A program made the position numbers and the translations under genes. 64,000 nt of DNA from Armigeres subalbatus (Eukaryota > Arthropoda > Insecta > Diptera > Culicidae), in assembly GCF_024139115.2 (NCBI RefSeq), contig NC_085140.1, positions 103,862,988 to 103,926,987 on the forward strand, in the 5' to 3' direction. Numbering within the stretch: the stretch's first letter is position 1; every line of letters starts with the position of its first letter. Shown here piece after piece: positions 11,640 through 22,669 of the stretch. Below the pieces are notes generated by a model. The model did no database searches. It was not told the DNA's origin and saw nothing but the letters and a program-made list of their open reading frames with translations.

Positions 11640-12330
11640 CATTTAGATTTTGGTATTATTGTTGATATATTACCGTAGGGGCTCACCCATTTTCTGAAAG
11701 TGCCACTACCCATTTTAATGGATGCGGCGCTTTTTAAAGAAAAATGCGAATTTTTCACGGTGGGAATAATATCAACAATAACATAGTACCCATTAATGGG
11801 TAAAGTCGTCTAACCGTGCGGCAAACAAATTAGCATACAGGGCTGGTAGTGGAAAACATACACTGAGAAAAATATTCATCGATTTCGTAAGTGTTTCGCG
11901 TCATTATTTTTTTGCAATTTGTGTTTACATATGTTGATTATGTGACACATATACCATTTTCTCTGCGCTTATTATAACTATTTGTGCCTAATATTGGCCT
12001 GTACTGACCCCATAGAAAATTGATTGACTAAATCAGAATCGGCCGATTGTTGCATCGTCGCCAGGAATTGAACACAGGCGTTGGCCGATCAATCACTGTA
12101 CTTAGTCGGTAGTCCTGATTTTGGCCGATCAAATCGGCTGATTCGTCATTCGTTTAAATTGAAAACGAAATTCCTCTATTAAATGCTTTTTATTTCGTCG
12201 GAATGATATTGGGGTAGGGTGATTAATTGACCCACGCCAGTAAAATTCATAAGCGTAGGCTGCAAATAATCGGCTATCGTACTCGACGAAATCGGTCGAT
12301 TCCAGCTGTTTTCTACGAGGGAATCAAAAA
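11640..12330. other. Palindrome-rich spacer
   Basis: A short inverted repeat ('ttgttgatatattaccg' near 11659 against 'cggtgggaataatatcaac' near 11759) flanks about 80 bases, and 12030-12150 has several ATCGGCCGAT-type palindromes. It is probably decayed MITE sequence, without a usable target duplication. Confidence 0.4.
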
Positions 12331-12339
12331 TAAATTTTA

Positions 12340-12970
12340 TTTATCAAGTAATATTTTGCATTTGTTAAAATTTGTTTTACTTATAAGATTATCATATTTT
12401 TTATTTTGTTTAGTTTTTCTTCGTTTAGTATTATTAGAGAAGAACTACTCGTTTCATCTAAAATCAACAACCACAGATAACAGATATTTAGGCTAGAACA
12501 AATTTTACTGAAAACCCTTTGTAAACTTTTGAATTGATATACGTTGGGCCACTACTGCCATCTACTCAACTAATTGCGGCGAAAGCATACGACGCAGCTG
12601 ATTAACAACCGTCCAACGCAGCCATCGCATTTGGCAGCCGCATTCGGGCTTGCGTTTCAATAATGATCATTGCGCGCCATCTCCAATCGATTGCCAAACG
12701 CGGTCCCAATTTAAAATACATTTGAATTAACGGTTGTGGATGTTTACACACGTATCGGATGCCAGCCTCAATATCTGTTATCTGTGCAACAACACAATTC
12801 AATTTAAAAAATTAACAGTTTTCTTATAGGAGTATAATGGACACTTTATCATTTAACTTATTTTTTTTTGCCTTTTTTCTCTAGTACTTTTAGATATAAC
12901 TACTCGTTTCATTTAAAATCGATGCAACAAAAATATTTAAAAAAATATCTTATAAAAATATTATGAAAAT
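12340..12970. repeat. Direct repeat pair flanking a GC-richer core
   Basis: 'aactactcgtttcatctaaaatc' at about 12440 recurs as 'aactactcgtttcatttaaaatc' at about 12898, with related T-rich sequence before each. The core between (12540-12800) is GC-richer and has an 'aacaaccgt ... aacggttgt' inverted pair. The function of the core is unknown. Confidence 0.45.
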
Positions 12971-12979
12971 TCTATCATC

Positions 12980-13905
12980 ACATTTTTCTTTTTTCGTTTC
13001 TTTTCAAATTAGTGCAACAAAAATCAAGCACTGCCATAGATTCTGTGAATAAGAAGAATAGTACTAGTTAAGTAATTTGAACTTACTTTTCTCTATTGTA
13101 CACGAAACTCTAAGTTTCAACTAAACCAGAAAAATTCAAGGATACACTGCCAAAAATATCTATATAAGATATATGTGTCGCCGTTATAAATTTTTGCAAT
13201 AGCTCCACCCTAATATAATCGATATCGAACCACACAAATAAAATAATTACACTGAGACCACACAAAAGTTTATTTGGATATATATTTTATTAGTAGTTCG
13301 CGTGAGAATGATTATGTGTGCGCTGATATACATCAGGGGTTAAAATCTATGGATTTTGCCAGCACAACATGTGTGGATTTTTAGTACTGTATGAATATTT
13401 AACATTATGGCATCTTATTCATATTGTTTGAACGGCTGTTCGTTCGGGCGATTGAATTTTTTCTTAAGTTTGATATTTTGCTGGCGATGTATCGATTAAT
13501 CAATTTCTCCTCTGAATGTTTCCGGACTGTAGCGGCATTTTCCCACTCGCATGGCCGTCCGTTCAGCAACCTTATCTGTGAATAAGGGGAACTGTTCCGT
13601 CTTCCATTTCACTGAACATATATTCATCTCATCGCGAAACAAAGAAATAAGCACCACTCTGTCGCTTCTTTTTGTTAACACGCGAAAAAATGGTAAAAAT
13701 CAAGGTAAAAATAAGAAACAAACCAAATTCCTTTTCATTGCTTTGTTTTTTTATGGATGGAATAGGAGCTATGGGATGAAGTGCCGAATCATTCCCTACA
13801 CGCAAGAAAAAAAGTATCCAAAATTGAGCATTTTTAAACTTACTTTGAGTTATTTTTCTTCTTCTTTCATCCAATTTTCTTTTGTCAAAAACTGAAGAGC
13901 CAAAC
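12980..13905. other. AT-rich stretch without recognised gene
   Basis: Two overlapping antisense open frames at 13551-13907 are low-complexity and Lys/Phe-rich. I see no splice-flanked exon or conserved motif. Confidence 0.4.
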
Positions 13906-13909
13906 AATC

Positions 13910-14165
13910 CAACGACGCCAGTTCAATACGGGAAGCCAATTTTGAGTTTTATTACCTGAGGTCGAAATTGATGAATTAACTTACATTTGGGTAAATAAAC
14001 GTTCCGTTGGGTACTTTTTAACATGAGAGTAAAGGCAAACTAGTTCGATTCTTGACCTGTGTGCCGCTGCTCGCGCCGCCGCCGCCGGTGGTTTTACTCA
14101 CGCCGCCGTTTATGATTTTGGTCGGCGCGCCGCCGATCATAATTTTGCCACGCCGACAATCGCAC
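13910..14165. repeat. GC-rich CGGCG repeat, copy 2, with flank
   Basis: The GC-rich block (14055-14160) with 'gccgccgccgccgg' and 'ggcgcgccgcc' is preceded by 'tacgggaagccaattttgag'. The inverse of that flank occurs next to the copy at 23.7 kb ('tcaattttggcttcccgta'), so the two share flank as well as core and belong to one element. Confidence 0.65.
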
Positions 14166-14449
14166 AAAAAATCAATTAACTGAGTCGAGTCGAGTAAATA
14201 AGAAACACTAAGATGGCCATACAGAGACGAAATACTTTCTATTTGTAAGACAATACAACGTGGTGGAATTGATTGAATAGTATCAACTCGTGTTATGATT
14301 GTTGATGTTAAGGTTGTTAGAATGTTGTTGAGGGGTGGAACCCCGTCAGAATTCAATTTCAAATCTACCTCATGATGGTGCCTCTAAGACAGTGTGGTGA
14401 CAAACATTGATAATGAATTGCTGGTTGATTAGTTGTGAATTTGAATTAG

Positions 14450-14795
14450 GCTGTATCTAGTAGATTTATTCTACTTAGTAGAGTAATACAAAAAATGTTG
14501 AAATGGTCTTGGAATTCGTCTGCCAAAGCCTCATTCAGTCGGGCACCTAAATCTGTAGCAGTTTTGTCCACCCTGTGCAAAAAAATTCGCTCTTTGATTT
14601 TACTCCATCCAAAACGATTTTACACCCTTTACTAAGTAAGTGCAATTCAATAGAAGCCTATTTGAATTGCTCAACGTCCATCGTTTGATGGAGAAATCAA
14701 AGAGCAGAATTTCTGCACACAGAGTGTAAGACAACACTGCCTGTAGGTGACTCACAAATTGCGTTTGTTGTAATATGTTTTGTGAAGACTTGAAT
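14450..14795 (+). repeat. Dispersed repeat interrupted by a MITE (filled site)
   Basis: Sequence outside the MITE, such as 'cattcagtcgggcacctaaa' and 'gtaggtgactc.caaa', is the inverse of 63745-63935. There the two halves are contiguous, so this is a filled copy and the other an empty copy. Confidence 0.8.
14558..14740. mobile_element. 183-bp hairpin-type MITE
   Basis: Both ends start GCAGT.TTGTC and share 'ctctttgattt..ctccatc' deeper in, giving TIRs of about 50 bases. The target CTGTA is duplicated at 14553-14557 and 14741-14745. The empty homologue at 63.83 kb supports the boundaries. It has no coding capacity. Confidence 0.8.
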
Positions 14796-14849
14796 ACATC
14801 CCTAAAGCGCCAAAAACCACTTGTATATTTCCTAGTAAATTCCTCCAGA

Positions 14850-15010
14850 TATTCCTCTGGAAAGTTTCAATAAAAAACCATGGAAAATTATTTTATGTAT
14901 TCTTCCGAAATGTCTTACAAAATTTCTCCGAAAAATCTTTCAGCAAATTCCATTGCGTACTCAAAATCCTTCAATGAATTTCTTCAGGAAATTCTTTATG
15001 AAATGCATAC
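14850..15010. repeat. GGAATTTC-type degenerate array, block 1
   Basis: Short runs of 'aaattcc', 'atttcttc' and 'aaatttct' every 12-18 bases. This is a small outlier of the arrays that dominate later parts of the window. Confidence 0.6.
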
Positions 15011-15900
15011 AAAAACGAGCAATGGGTAAGTTTTCAAATATAAATCATGAGTAGATCGTAGGACTTGGTATAAAACGCACGTATTTACATTTAACTTTTA
15101 ACTTTTGGATCTATAGAGATTGATTATATGTATTGATATTGAAAGACACTCATGCTGTGTTGGAATTATTAGCAATTTGTGTATTTAAAACTTCTGGAAA
15201 TAAACTAATAATTAAATACATAATAAGAATTGCTTGTTTCTAACTATTAAGCCCTTATTTACTCACAAGTGTAGGCATTTAGATCTCTTTATTGATGATA
15301 GTATTTGAAGTTAAAACAATTTATTTATAAAATTTTCAGGATCTGGGCAAATGCTATTTGGAGGAACTGTCCCTGTTTTCCAAAACAGTAGCACCACTTG
15401 GTTAAGCTTCTTTTGCTACCACAAAAAGTTAACTGATGAAAAAATCACAACAATAAGAAATGAAGTCAAGGAGCAGTGACCCTACTATAATAGAGGAGAT
15501 TGCTAATACATCAACGAAAAATACATATAAAGTTTTGATCTAAACTCCATATTCACGTCAAGCTTAATGATACAATTTCAGAAAATAAAACAAAGTATAA
15601 GATAAAGTTTATTTAAATATTCTTCTGGCAATTATTTTTTATGGACTTTTTTAAAAACATGTAATTCAGCAAAATTTTCTAATCTAAATGGATATAACAC
15701 TATTGCTGGATTGTGCATCTTTAATTGCTACCTTCTGCAAATAAATGAAAAGTAATTATTTTATTCAAATTTTATTTCATCAGTGGGAGTTGATTTTCTT
15801 TTATATGAAATGAAATGTTTTTAACGTACATGTGTCGTTTAGTACCAAGCACAATCTCTAACATATGGTCAGTCTTATGATGACTCGTACCATCCCGGGA
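15010..15900. other. AT-rich stretch without recognised gene
   Basis: No exon-like island, repeat with visible ends or RNA gene was found. Confidence 0.4.
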
Positions 15901-15924
15901 TCATTGACCATGAAAACCAATCAC

Positions 15925-16080
15925 CTTGAATGAGCAGACCAAATCCTCTAATTTTATTCTTTCATCCACCACTGAACTCCGAGCGGATGATGGGCGATTT
16001 AATCCATCGCAACCGACACCATTGCACGCAACCATCATCAAGCACAGAATGACATAAAATTGCCCACTTCTTTTATGCAT
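15925..16080 (-). CDS. Candidate first coding exon of a secreted protein
   Basis: An ATG at 16080-16078 (minus) opens 52 codons in phase 0 to a possible donor TTCAAG|gtgatt at 15925. The N-terminus MHKRSGQFYVILCLMMVACN has two basic residues followed by a hydrophobic stretch and small residues, as in a signal peptide. After about residue 24 the sequence becomes polar (SSARSSVVDERIKLEDL). Upstream is a GC-richer leader with repeated GTTCGTTC, like a 5' UTR. I do not recognise the family. The frame runs only 15 more codons past the donor before TGA, so the splice is needed for a longer product. It could also be a chance open frame. Confidence 0.35.
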
Positions 16081-16589
16081 ATTCGCAGACCCACCGGCAG
16101 TTCTACTGCCGAGATCAGGCTGCTGTCGCCGTAGGTAAACACAGCGAACGAACGAACGCAACGGAAAAATACGAGCTAAAGTATCGCTCGTAGCGCTGCT
16201 GTCAAATTGTAATGACTGCACGCGGCAGGCAATTCACTTTTGTTAATAAAGAAAATCTTCGACGGACCCTGAAGGCCTGATATACCGCATTCTGATGTCC
16301 GCCAGGCAGTAATGCACGGATTGGTTAAACAGGAATGCTTGCTTGCCTTTGACAAGAATTGAAATTTCAATAGCTATCGTTATCAATCTTAAGTTTCAGT
16401 GAACAGGCAAACAAAGCTGGAGGAGTGTCCGAGTCGATTGATATATAACCTTCAAAATCCATCGAAAGATAAAGGCACCAGTAACGTTCAAAATCTTCCC
16501 TTCAGCGTAACGCTCGATTTCCAAAAAATCAAATGACACCCAGTATAGTAAAGAAAGACGTAAGTTCAACGTCAAAAAATGTTTCAGTA

Positions 16590-17215
16590 ATTTCTACGAA
16601 AATGTTGTTAAGAATCTTTAGAAAATCGTTAAGGAATTTTGAAGTTTCTTTTATGATTCCTCCGGATATTTCTTAATACTTTCTCAAGAAATTCCATTTG
16701 TGCTAAAACTGTTTAGGCAACTCTTCATTTTTTTAAAAGAATACCTCCTCATGAATTTCTTCGGCAAATCATTCTATGAATTCTTCAAATAAATTTCTTC
16801 CAGAGATTGCATATGGGATTTCTTCCAAATTTTCCTAAGGAATTTCTTCAGAACTTCTTCCAACAATTTCCTTTAAAATATTCTCCGACAATTCTTTCAG
16901 ATTTCCTGCAGGAATTCCATCGAAAATGCCTTCATGAGTTCTTTACGAAATTCTTCAGTTATACTCGGATTTTTTCAGTGTTAGTTGTTTAATTTATTTG
17001 TTTCATTTTTCAAAACTCAATTAGCAACTCCAATTGAAAACTATTTCATTATCTAATTAATTTTCAAGGAAATCCTGGAAGAAATCGAAGGAACTCGGGA
17101 GGCTTTTCTTTGAAGAAACTTTTAAAGAAATCTCTGGTGAAAAATCCCAAAGGAATTCTTGGTGGAGTTTTTTTTAGATTATTCAAGAAATTTTTTTTGA
17201 GGAGCTCTTAAGGAC
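16590..17215. repeat. GGAATTTC-type degenerate array, block 2
   Basis: Dense 'gaatttcttc', 'aaattcttc' and 'ggaattcc' units at 12-18-base spacing. The 61-codon frame at 16807-16992 (Phe/Leu/Pro-rich) comes from the repeat. Confidence 0.8.
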
Positions 17216-17242
17216 ATAGTTGGAAGAGTACCACGATGGCCG

Positions 17243-17497
17243 TCAATATGGCACCTGACCTTCCACGGTCAACTTACACTCCCTGCACTCCTTCCCACAA
17301 AATATCTGAATGCATCGAAATAGCTTCTGAAACAAAAGTTCAATATCTGAATTACTAACCTTGTTCACAGCATATTTATTCACTTTCCGTGATAATGAAC
17401 ATGTTTCTCTGAAGAACTTATGTATTTTGGCTCGAATTATATCATAACCGTAATCTTGTGCCAATTTACAGCTGTTCGCGATTTGCGGGGTTATCAT
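17243..17497 (-). CDS. Unidentified cysteine-containing open frame
   Basis: From ATG at 17497-17495 (minus) the frame runs 84 codons and reads like protein: 'KLAQDYGYDIIRAKIHKFF' then 'CIQIFCGKECRECKLTVEG', with a CX5CX2C cluster. A strong donor-like GTAAGT sits inside the C-terminal part (after KECREC). A pyrimidine-rich acceptor-like 'ctttgagcag' lies just upstream of the ATG, and a GTGAGT donor-like site lies upstream of that. The implied introns of 33-36 bases would be too short for an insect. I cannot name a family. It could be a decayed host exon cluster. Confidence 0.3.
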   Translation of the reverse strand: MITPQIANSCKLAQDYGYDIIRAKIHKFFRETCSLSRKVNKYAVNKVSNSDIELLFQKLFRCIQIFCGKECRECKLTVEGQVPY

Positions 17498-17839
17498 ACT
17501 CACTTCTGCTCAAAGGGCATTGAAAATTAAGTTTTACTCACTTCTTCGCACATGAGCAGCCCGAAATAAAAGTTAATGGAATGCAAGTGAAACATCACTT
17601 TTTGAAATCAGTCACTTGTTTTATTGAAAACTTTATAAAACTGCTATTTTGCCTGAAAAATCCATCGCGGAGCGAATGTAAACACCGGCGGCAATTCGAT
17701 AGCAGCAAACTAATAACTAGGGTGGTTCAAAAATGATTTTGGTTCCGCCTGCTCAGTCGATGATGTTTCATATTTTGGGTGTCAAGGGTTTGGGCTGGTT
17801 TAAATAGGGGCTTATCGTGCACAGGTCGCTTCAGGCTCA

Positions 17840-18085
17840 GGCGACTGATGCTGATATGGCGAGGTTGAACTTAACATTATTCTGAGGGCACTCCGTCATT
17901 GGGCGCTGGCGAGGGGAGACCATATGACTGAGGACACACTTTGTTCGTTTATAACTCTATTTAATTCACCAATTTAATTCGTACCTTCGACAGATACGCA
18001 TTTCGACCTCGGGCCAGTAAGGTCGTCTTCAGTGTCTGGTTCTTGCCTGACCAAGGGTGGAATTAAATGGGATTGTACAAAACTC
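17840..18085 (-). mobile_element. Penelope-like element terminal (pLTR-type) fragment
   Basis: On the minus strand this carries 'gaagacgacc', a short hairpin, 'tcgaaatgcgtatctg' and an AATTAAAT block in the same order as the end of the Penelope element at 47540-47660. No coding part remains. It sits inside the 17720-18954 element and is therefore the later insertion. Confidence 0.6.
17989..18036 (-). ncRNA. Hammerhead-ribozyme-like fold in Penelope fragment
   Basis: Minus strand: stem I half GACA (18036-18033), CTGAAGA core (18032-18026), stem II CGACCT...AGGTCG (18025-18020 with 18009-18004; loop 18010-18019), AAA after the last G of that stem, a short TGCGTA segment, then TC and the second stem I half TGTC (17992-17989). 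CUGANGA, GAAA and UH boxes are all present in order. One base does not fit the textbook fold: either a C is bulged between CUGAAGA and stem II, or G12 is drawn into the stem. Penelope-like elements are known to carry hammerhead motifs. Activity here is inferred only. Confidence 0.4.
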
Positions 18086-19059
18086 GTTCAGACAAGTGAA
18101 AGCATTCCATTAAAAAGCCTAAAAAATTTTCTTAACAAAATTGATGAAATATTCAAGAGCTTAACTCCACAGACAATGCATATTAAATGGTCGTTCCAAT
18201 AGTTGGAGTCGATTTTAATCGAGGTTGCGAGTCTTAGCATCAAGGATGCTATCGATCATTTAGTAATTTTATCTGATTCACTAGTCACGTAGTTACAGTA
18301 ATATTTTCAGTAACTTAGACTCAAAATGATAAACGAAATTTCAATAATTTAGTTTTGCTACTGCTACTAGCGGCTGTTACTCCGTTATTAGTTGAATTTA
18401 AACAACAAACCATCAGGCAGAGTTGCAGAAAACTTCGCACTAGAAGTCCACCATAACACGTTTTGAAAATCAGCTTCTGGAATAAGTTATTGACAAAATA
18501 CTAAATGATCGAACGTAACACGGTAATCTTAACTTTACGATAATCAGGTTTCAGAAGGAATCAGTGAAACGTAATTCAACAAAATAGCTAGAATTTGTCT
18601 ATGATATCTGCACCAGGGCAGATACTTCAACAGAAAGTGTGACATGGGGGTGAGCGACACAAATGCTATTTTTTCAGCGTTACGTAATCAATGGTTCTTT
18701 CTGCGGTGCGAATTTCGTTCAGTGAAGTCTCTGAATGTTGCTTTTCAGCTATGTGGGTTCTTCTTTCACCAGCGTTTGGAGTGGGAGGCGCTGTAGCCAG
18801 CGTAGTGAAAGGTTTAGTTTCACATACTAGTTTTCATACAAACTGAATCGGCTTGTCTCACCCAGTGTTTTGTTCGATTGGCTTTGGAGGACATCTGGGC
18901 AGTGGGACGGAATCGAGTGAGCATAGTTGGAGCATGGCCGTTTTTGAACCACCCTACTAATATTTTATGTTTTTATAAACTACACCAATACTACTATAGT
19001 ATATGAAGTTTATTGTCCATTACTTTGTAAAGGTTTGTTTGTACTCAACCCACCTTCAA

Positions 19060-19215
19060 CCTTAAATGAATTGGAGAAGTTTGAGGAAATTTTCGAGTGG
19101 TTTTGTGCAGGAATTTCCAAATGGTTCGAAGGCATTTCAAAAGAGAACCGAATCGATTTTCGAAAATAATTCCTGTTTGAACTATTTAAGAGATTTTGAA
19201 AGTATTTCTAAACAA
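19060..19215. repeat. GGAATTTC-type array, block 3a
   Basis: 'ggaatttccaaatggttcgaagg' style units over about 150 bases, followed to 19650 by AT-rich low-complexity sequence with repeated 'caaat.ca' strings and no gene. Confidence 0.55.
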
Positions 19216-19669
19216 CTTCCCTACAAACCAAGTGTAGGCCGAATTTTCACATTTCAAACCCATCCCCTTTCCTCCCAGAAGATTTTTCCAAGCTCCTCCT
19301 CCCCATCCCCGTTCTTACAGTAGACTTTTCTCAATTTAACAAAATGTCATCATATGCGATTGAAAAATTGGAAAATCAAACTCACGTTTTCATCAATTCA
19401 GATATTCAAATCCATTTTCAAATCCATTGTAAATACCACATGTAAAATTCAACATCAAACCAAAAAACTCAAACTGGAACAAAACCAACTCAATATCAAT
19501 TAAAAATTCAAAACGAAATCAAATTCAATCCTCTTCACCATAGCCCCTGAAACCAAATCTCGAATCCAACCAATTGATTTTGCTGGATTTGATTCTCCCT
19601 AGAGGTGTAAGCCACCGCCATACGGCACTTGCATAGGCGCGCACTGCTTAAAATCTGTCACGCATCTGA

Positions 19670-21770
19670 ATTATAATTTTTATGTTGGTTCATGAAGGTA
19701 ACGCCAAGAATTTTCTGAATTACAAAATTGAGTTGAAATTCTGAGAACGTCGTCGAATCCAAAAGTTTGTCGTAGAAATTCCGTGAATTTCTGATTGATA
19801 ACCTTCAAAGTTTCCAGGTAATAATCCAAAGAATCCTCCTGATGTACATTGATATTTTCATGAAAATTCTTCCAGATACCTCAAGAATTTTAAATTCCAA
19901 AAAAGCCTTTTCCTAAAATGTCGAGTGATTTTCCGAAAGTTTTGAATTATTTCCTGTCTGAAACCATGCTAAAGGTTTCCTGATATTTGACATTTGTCTT
20001 CAAAAAGAGGAGGATTACCTGAAGAAATAAAAATCCTATGGACATTCCAAAGAGTTTTCCAGATAATTTTCGGTGGAAATGTAAGGAGGATTTGTCATGA
20101 ATTTGTGTTGAGATCCTAGTTGTAAAAATAGAATAAATTTCAATGAAATTACAATTACTTTCATAAAGAATTGCAAATTGTGAAACTCAGAGTTTTGGTG
20201 GAAATTCAAACATCTCTCCTGAAAGTTTTCAATAATTTTTTTCCTGATAATTCCAAAGAATTTTCATTAGAACTGAAGATCTCGTTAAATTTCAAGAATT
20301 TCGCTTTATATGTATTCCAAGAATTTCAGTAAATTCCAAGAATTTAAAATTATGAAAAATCCTGACTCCTTGACAGGGCTCAGTGGAAATTTAAGAATTT
20401 CACGAAGTTCTGAATTCCTCATAGTTAAAATACGTTTCGAAATTCGTGAAGACTTCTTCTTGATAGTCCAAAAATGCTTCCTTTGTAAATTCTAAACAAT
20501 TTTTCGTCTAGGCGACATAATTTCGTAGAAATTTCAAAAACTTAGTATCTAAAGAGGCTTGCGAAAAAAACAAAAAGATATTAAAATCTACAATGTAATC
20601 AGTAATCTAAGTGGAAATTTTGATTTTTTTCGAATTTAGATAATACTTTTGAGAATTTTCTGCCAACCACACAGAAGAATTCATGTGTTGAATCATAGAT
20701 ATTTTTATGCGTAGTTTAGACTATTACTTCAGTAAACAAGAGATCTAGAGATTGGTAAAATCTTGCAAAATGCACGGAAAATCGAAAAAAATCAAACAAG
20801 GAACTTGCAACGTGCTAGTAGAAATGTTTCCGAAAAAAAATAAAAAAAGTGCTCGAGACTTTTGTATACCCCTGTCCCACTTCGTAGACTAATACGTAGA
20901 ATTTTAGAACCCTCCGTTGCTCAAGCAGCTACGGTTTATGGACAACTCTGCATGTCTTGAAGGAATATTGAAGGAATTTCGAGTGAATTTCTAAAGGAAT
21001 TTAAGAAGAAATTTCAATAGAATTTCAGAGGAAATGCCTACTGGTATTTTGAAGTGAACGATTTTCCGGATTTTTTTGTACCACTCCAAAAAATATTATC
21101 GATATTACCTCGTAAGAAGTTCACAAAACTTCTCCGATACGAATTGCGAAGTCTTTCGAAAAATCTTCAGTCTAAGTTATTCTGAATTTCTTCAAGAATT
21201 AGTTCGAAAGCTTCTTCAGAAATTTGCTTAAGAAAACTTGAAAATCGTTAAGGAGGAAAATTCCTCAAGAAATTTCTTCTATACGAAATTTCCTTATAGA
21301 TTCCCTGAAGAAATATCCGTAGAAGTCCCCTGCAGGTTTTTTCAAGTAACCCGAAGAAACTTCATTGATGCATCTAGAGTACTCTGAAAATCTTTGGACA
21401 TCCGTCAAGACTTCGTTCAGAAATCGGATATACCTTCTGAAAATCCTTCTTTTGAAAATATCTACAGAGAATGTTTTTAGAGTCCTTTAGAAATTGTTTC
21501 AAAATTCCAAAAGTCTCTAGAAACTCTTCAAATTTATTAATCGATTACTTGGAAATTTCGTCAGCTTGGAGTTTATGCTTTGAATTTCGTTTTGAAACAT
21601 TCCGATATTTCGAATTTTTTTGTAATGTCCCTCTCAGGAATTTTAGAAGTACTTCTGAGAATATTGTTCCTGAAATTCAAAGGAATTTCTTTCCAAACTT
21701 ACTGCTAAGCAATTTAAAGAGAATTTCAGGTAATCCCCACCCCACAGAAAATTGTTTTAACGTGTTCATG
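19670..21770. repeat. GGAATTTC-type degenerate array, block 3b
   Basis: About 2.1 kb of 'gaatttc', 'aaattcc' and 'ttccaaagaa' units at irregular 12-18-base intervals on both strands. The 114-codon frame at 21471-21815 and the 61-codon frame at 20310-20495 arise from it. Confidence 0.75.
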
Positions 21771-21784
21771 AGCTACCCTACAGA

Positions 21785-22145
21785 CACTGGACAAACTAGC
21801 TCGTCACATCGTTGATTCGTCCAGTCGTCCTGTACGCCATGCGAATCATGGACGCTAAAAGATCTCAGATAATCAATCCTCAAAGTGTTGAGTTGAAAAT
21901 ACTGCGCTAATACTTGGTGCACATGTGAAATGGCAATGGAGCAGACGAATAATGAACCACGAGTTAAACCAAGTATACAAAATGCAGACATAGGCAGTCT
22001 GATAAAATAGCGATTAGCTACAGTGGGTTGGACATGAGTGCGTAGCGAAAGAAAGACTAAGAAAAAACTTGCAAGAGAACCTGAATGGACGGTAGGCTGC
22101 GGTGTGCAATCGAGGAAGATGCGAGCAGTTGCTGACTAGCATTTG
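21785..22145 (+). pseudogene. LINE 3' fragment (RT C-terminal region), copy D
   Basis: Plus-strand frames give 'LIRPVVLY'-like, then 'MNHELNQVYKMQT', then 'LQWVGHECVAKERLRKN', the tail order seen in copies A, B and C ('RPVVLYG', 'MNHEL', 'RWAGHVARM'). Internal stops and indels are present. It lies between two GGAATTTC arrays. Confidence 0.65.
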
Positions 22146-22600
22146 ATATATTGTTAGGAATTCTTCGAAATGTCTTCGGATTTGCCTAAAATTTTGTTAA
22201 AAGGTTCTCTACTACACTTTCCAACACTACTTCAGAATTTTCTCGAAAGCCTTTAGAAAATTTTTCTAGGGAATTCACAGAAAAAGCTATCTATTTTAAT
22301 AAATTTCCAATGAATTTCGCAGGAATATTATGTTTTACTCAAGGAATTCTCAAAAAATCTGAATGGATTATTCTTTCTAAAATAGAAAAATTCGCAGACA
22401 TTGTCATAAGATTTTTACGAAAGAATTCTAAGCAAATTACTGGAGAAATGCCTGAAGGAATTTAAAAATCATGCTTTCTCCAGAAATTTTTCAGAAACTC
22501 CACCAAGAGCTTTTGTTGACATATTTAGGCAAATTTCAGGAAAATATTAGATTTTTCTGAACTTTGTTATTTTGGAGATCAAACGACTGATCTGAATCCT
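22145..22600. repeat. GGAATTTC-type degenerate array, block 3c
   Basis: Continuation of the array after the LINE fragment, with units such as 'gaattcttcgaaatg', 'ctttagaaaatttt' and 'ggaatttaaaaatc'. Confidence 0.65.
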
Positions 22601-22669
22601 AAATTGAAATAAGTTTAGGAAAAGTATATCTATTTTTTCCAAGAGTCTGAATCAATTTTAATACCTAGG

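Larger units (their letters stand above)
17720..18954. mobile_element. TA-flanked TIR element (GGGTGGTTCAAAAA)
   Basis: GGGTGGTTCAAAAA starts at 17720 and its inverse TTTTTGAACCACCC ends at 18954. A TA dinucleotide flanks each end (17718-17719 and 18955-18956), as in Tc1/mariner-type insertions. About 1.2 kb of interior has no transposase frame, so it is non-autonomous. It contains a Penelope fragment. Confidence 0.75.
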
